Shown here: piece after piece, positions 63,037 through 64,000 of the stretch
How positions within the stretch are numbered: position 1 is the first letter of the stretch
Layout: every line of letters starts with the position of its first letter
Origin: Gramella jeungdoensis
GTDB taxonomy: Bacteria; Bacteroidota; Bacteroidia; Flavobacteriales; Flavobacteriaceae
Direction of reading: 5' to 3'
Length of the DNA stretch: 64,000 bases
NCBI RefSeq assembly: GCF_023805255.1
Contig: NZ_JAMSCK010000004.1
Span: 1 to 64,000, forward strand
Translations under genes and position numbers: made by a program
Notes under the pieces: generated by a model
Seen by the model: only the letters and a program-made list of their open reading frames with translations
Told to the model about the DNA's origin: nothing
The model's database searches: none

Positions 63037-64000
63037 TTATTTTCCTCCTTCACCATTTTCTTCACCTTTATTCTTCTTTTTCCTTCCAAGCTTTTCACTC
63101 CTTTGCCTTCTTCTGTTTCCTTCATTCGAATCTTCAAGAAATTCATCTATTTTATGGAGATCAAACCTGTAAGAAACTCCGGCTGCTACCTGCCATCTTG
63201 AAGGAGTGTCTTTAAAATTCATGAGGCCCGCAACATCAAATTGTAAGTCTTTACCCACCAGGTAAGCGGCACCGGCTCTAACAAGGTCATCGGCATAAAT
63301 ATCGCTCCAGATACTTTGGTATTCGCCAAAAACAGCGAATTTTTGAGAGATGGCATGGGTTAAAGTTCCCATTAAAATATAAGACCGGTATTCCTCTGAA
63401 AGTTTATCACCAATAAAGTTCATGACCAGTACCCATCGACCCCAGTTATTCTGGGTGATGATAGCCGCTTTAGGGCTGAACTTTCCTTCTCCTTCATACA
63501 GATAAGGATTATCTCCGAAAGAAAAGTTTGCACCTGCATAGAGAGACACCGCGGGTATTAGTTTTTTCCATTTGAAGCGCTGATTCGCTTTCCAGCTGTA
63601 TAAATTAGGTTTATCTTCTTCCAGTTCCTTATAAGGATCAAATATGAGGTATTTCGCTCCTATAGTATTGGCTTTGAAATTCCTGATACTGGACTCATCC
63701 TGGGTTCCAAGAAAATTTCGGGAAATATCCTGGTTTTCGAAAGCCCCCGTAAGGTTGAGTTCAAGATTTTCGAATAGCAATCCGTACCTAAGCTGATAGT
63801 CGATTCCCCAAATATCTGTAGTACTTGCAAAAGCGGAATGTTCATCATTTCCAAAGTAACCCCCTGTCTCAATCTGGATAACACTGGTTCCAACAGCAAA
63901 GGCTCCCTGAGACTGTCCTGGGCGATTGGAATTTATGGTTTCGGTATATTGTGCATGTAGGGTGGTTCCTAGAATAAAAAGAAGGCTAAACAAGGCTGAT
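63037..64000 (-). CDS. Outer membrane transporter-like protein (MetA-pathway phenol degradation type), 5' end cut
   Basis: The gene runs off the right edge: the reading frame is open to base 64000, and the only in-window initiator near the edge is a TTG at 63993, so the true start lies outside. The visible part begins in a signal peptide (SLLFILGTTLHAQ), then TETINSNRPGQSQGAFAVGTSVIQIETGGYFG, a typical opening of Phenol_MetA_deg-type barrels, and regular amphipathic strands to VAAGVSYRFDLHKIDEF. A Lys/Arg/Glu-rich tail (RRRQRSEKLGRKKKNKGEENGEGGK) follows the last strand, which is odd for a barrel, whose ending strand should be terminal. Function as a transporter is not established. Confidence 0.85.
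   Translation of the reverse strand, partial: SALFSLLFILGTTLHAQYTETINSNRPGQSQGAFAVGTSVIQIETGGYFGNDEHSAFASTTDIWGIDYQLRYGLLFENLELNLTGAFENQDISRNFLGTQDESSIRNFKANTIGAKYLIFDPYKELEEDKPNLYSWKANQRFKWKKLIPAVSLYAGANFSFGDNPYLYEGEGKFSPKAAIITQNNWGRWVLVMNFIGDKLSEEYRSYILMGTLTHAISQKFAVFGEYQSIWSDIYADDLVRAGAAYLVGKDLQFDVAGLMNFKDTPSRWQVAAGVSYRFDLHKIDEFLEDSNEGNRRRQRSEKLGRKKKNKGEENGEGGK

Noticed and set aside
1-64000. Search for tRNA, rRNA, insertion sequences, prophage genes or restriction-modification and other defence genes
   Set aside because: No cloverleaf with TTCRA loop, no transposase or integrase motif, and no defence-type gene was recognised by eye; a covariance-model scan would be needed to exclude short RNAs fully.

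Overview
The window reads as chromosome of a gliding, probably marine member of the Flavobacteriaceae (Bacteroidota), perhaps Gramella/Christiangramia-like; the genus is inference. Evidence: a PorP/SprF start beside a giant gliding-type adhesin, several TonB-dependent receptors, DUF4249, DUF2911 and DUF3822 family proteins, Bacteroidota-type -7 boxes (TAnnTTTG) ahead of many genes, no usable Shine-Dalgarno sites, AT-rich intergenic DNA, and an RNase P RNA gene. I saw no tRNA, rRNA, insertion sequence, phage gene or CRISPR array.

Layout. 1-7.0 kb: end of a type IX secretion/gliding locus (PorP/SprF partner and a 2285-residue repeat adhesin, minus strand). 7.6-11.8 kb: pdxH, SixA-like phosphatase, polyphosphate kinase and Ppx/GppA phosphatase in one plus-strand operon. 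11.75-14.2 kb: dnaX-miaE. 14.35-14.68 kb: rnpB. 14.7-17.9 kb: minus operon of an anchored protein, DUF3822, rsmD, a small soluble protein and a GH16 glycanase whose 3' end lies antisense inside rnpB. 18.0-22.7 kb: RecD2-like helicase, kdsB, then photolyase/SDR/SRPBCC. 23.0-29.4 kb: four-gene outer-membrane operon (unknown protein, STN-type TonB receptor, DUF4249 lipoprotein, MG2-like protein). 29.4-35.6 kb: DUF2911, then a minus operon of secreted PIG-L deacetylase, an unlisted 35-residue membrane peptide, a sodium:solute symporter and a Gfo/Idh dehydrogenase. 35.7-39.9 kb: minus operon DUF2520, KdsC-like phosphatase, UbiA prenyltransferase, Maf, lipoprotein, MscS channel. 40.1-44.7 kb: fused ResB/CcsA cytochrome c assembly protein and fumC. 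44.7-45.5 kb: a 760-base gene-poor stretch with strong hairpins, followed by a 58-residue membrane protein gene with its own promoter and terminator. 45.7-50.2 kb: TonB-receptor-like protein, small anchored protein, ArsC-like protein and prfB. 50.3-56.0 kb: met-zincin protease and a transglutaminase/alpha-E/ATP-grasp cluster. 56.2-64 kb: threonine aldolase, peroxiredoxin-like protein, ybaB, prolyl oligopeptidase, a cysteine-synthase-like enzyme next to a serine-palmitoyltransferase-like enzyme (candidate sulfonolipid pair), and a partial outer membrane protein.

Points worth following: two translational recoding sites (the +1 frameshift of prfB, and a candidate -1/slippage site on an A10 run in dnaX with a stop one codon later), two small membrane proteins easily missed by gene callers, a candidate capnine (sulfonolipid) gene pair in a gliding bacterium, and an unexplained structured intergenic region around 45.0 kb.
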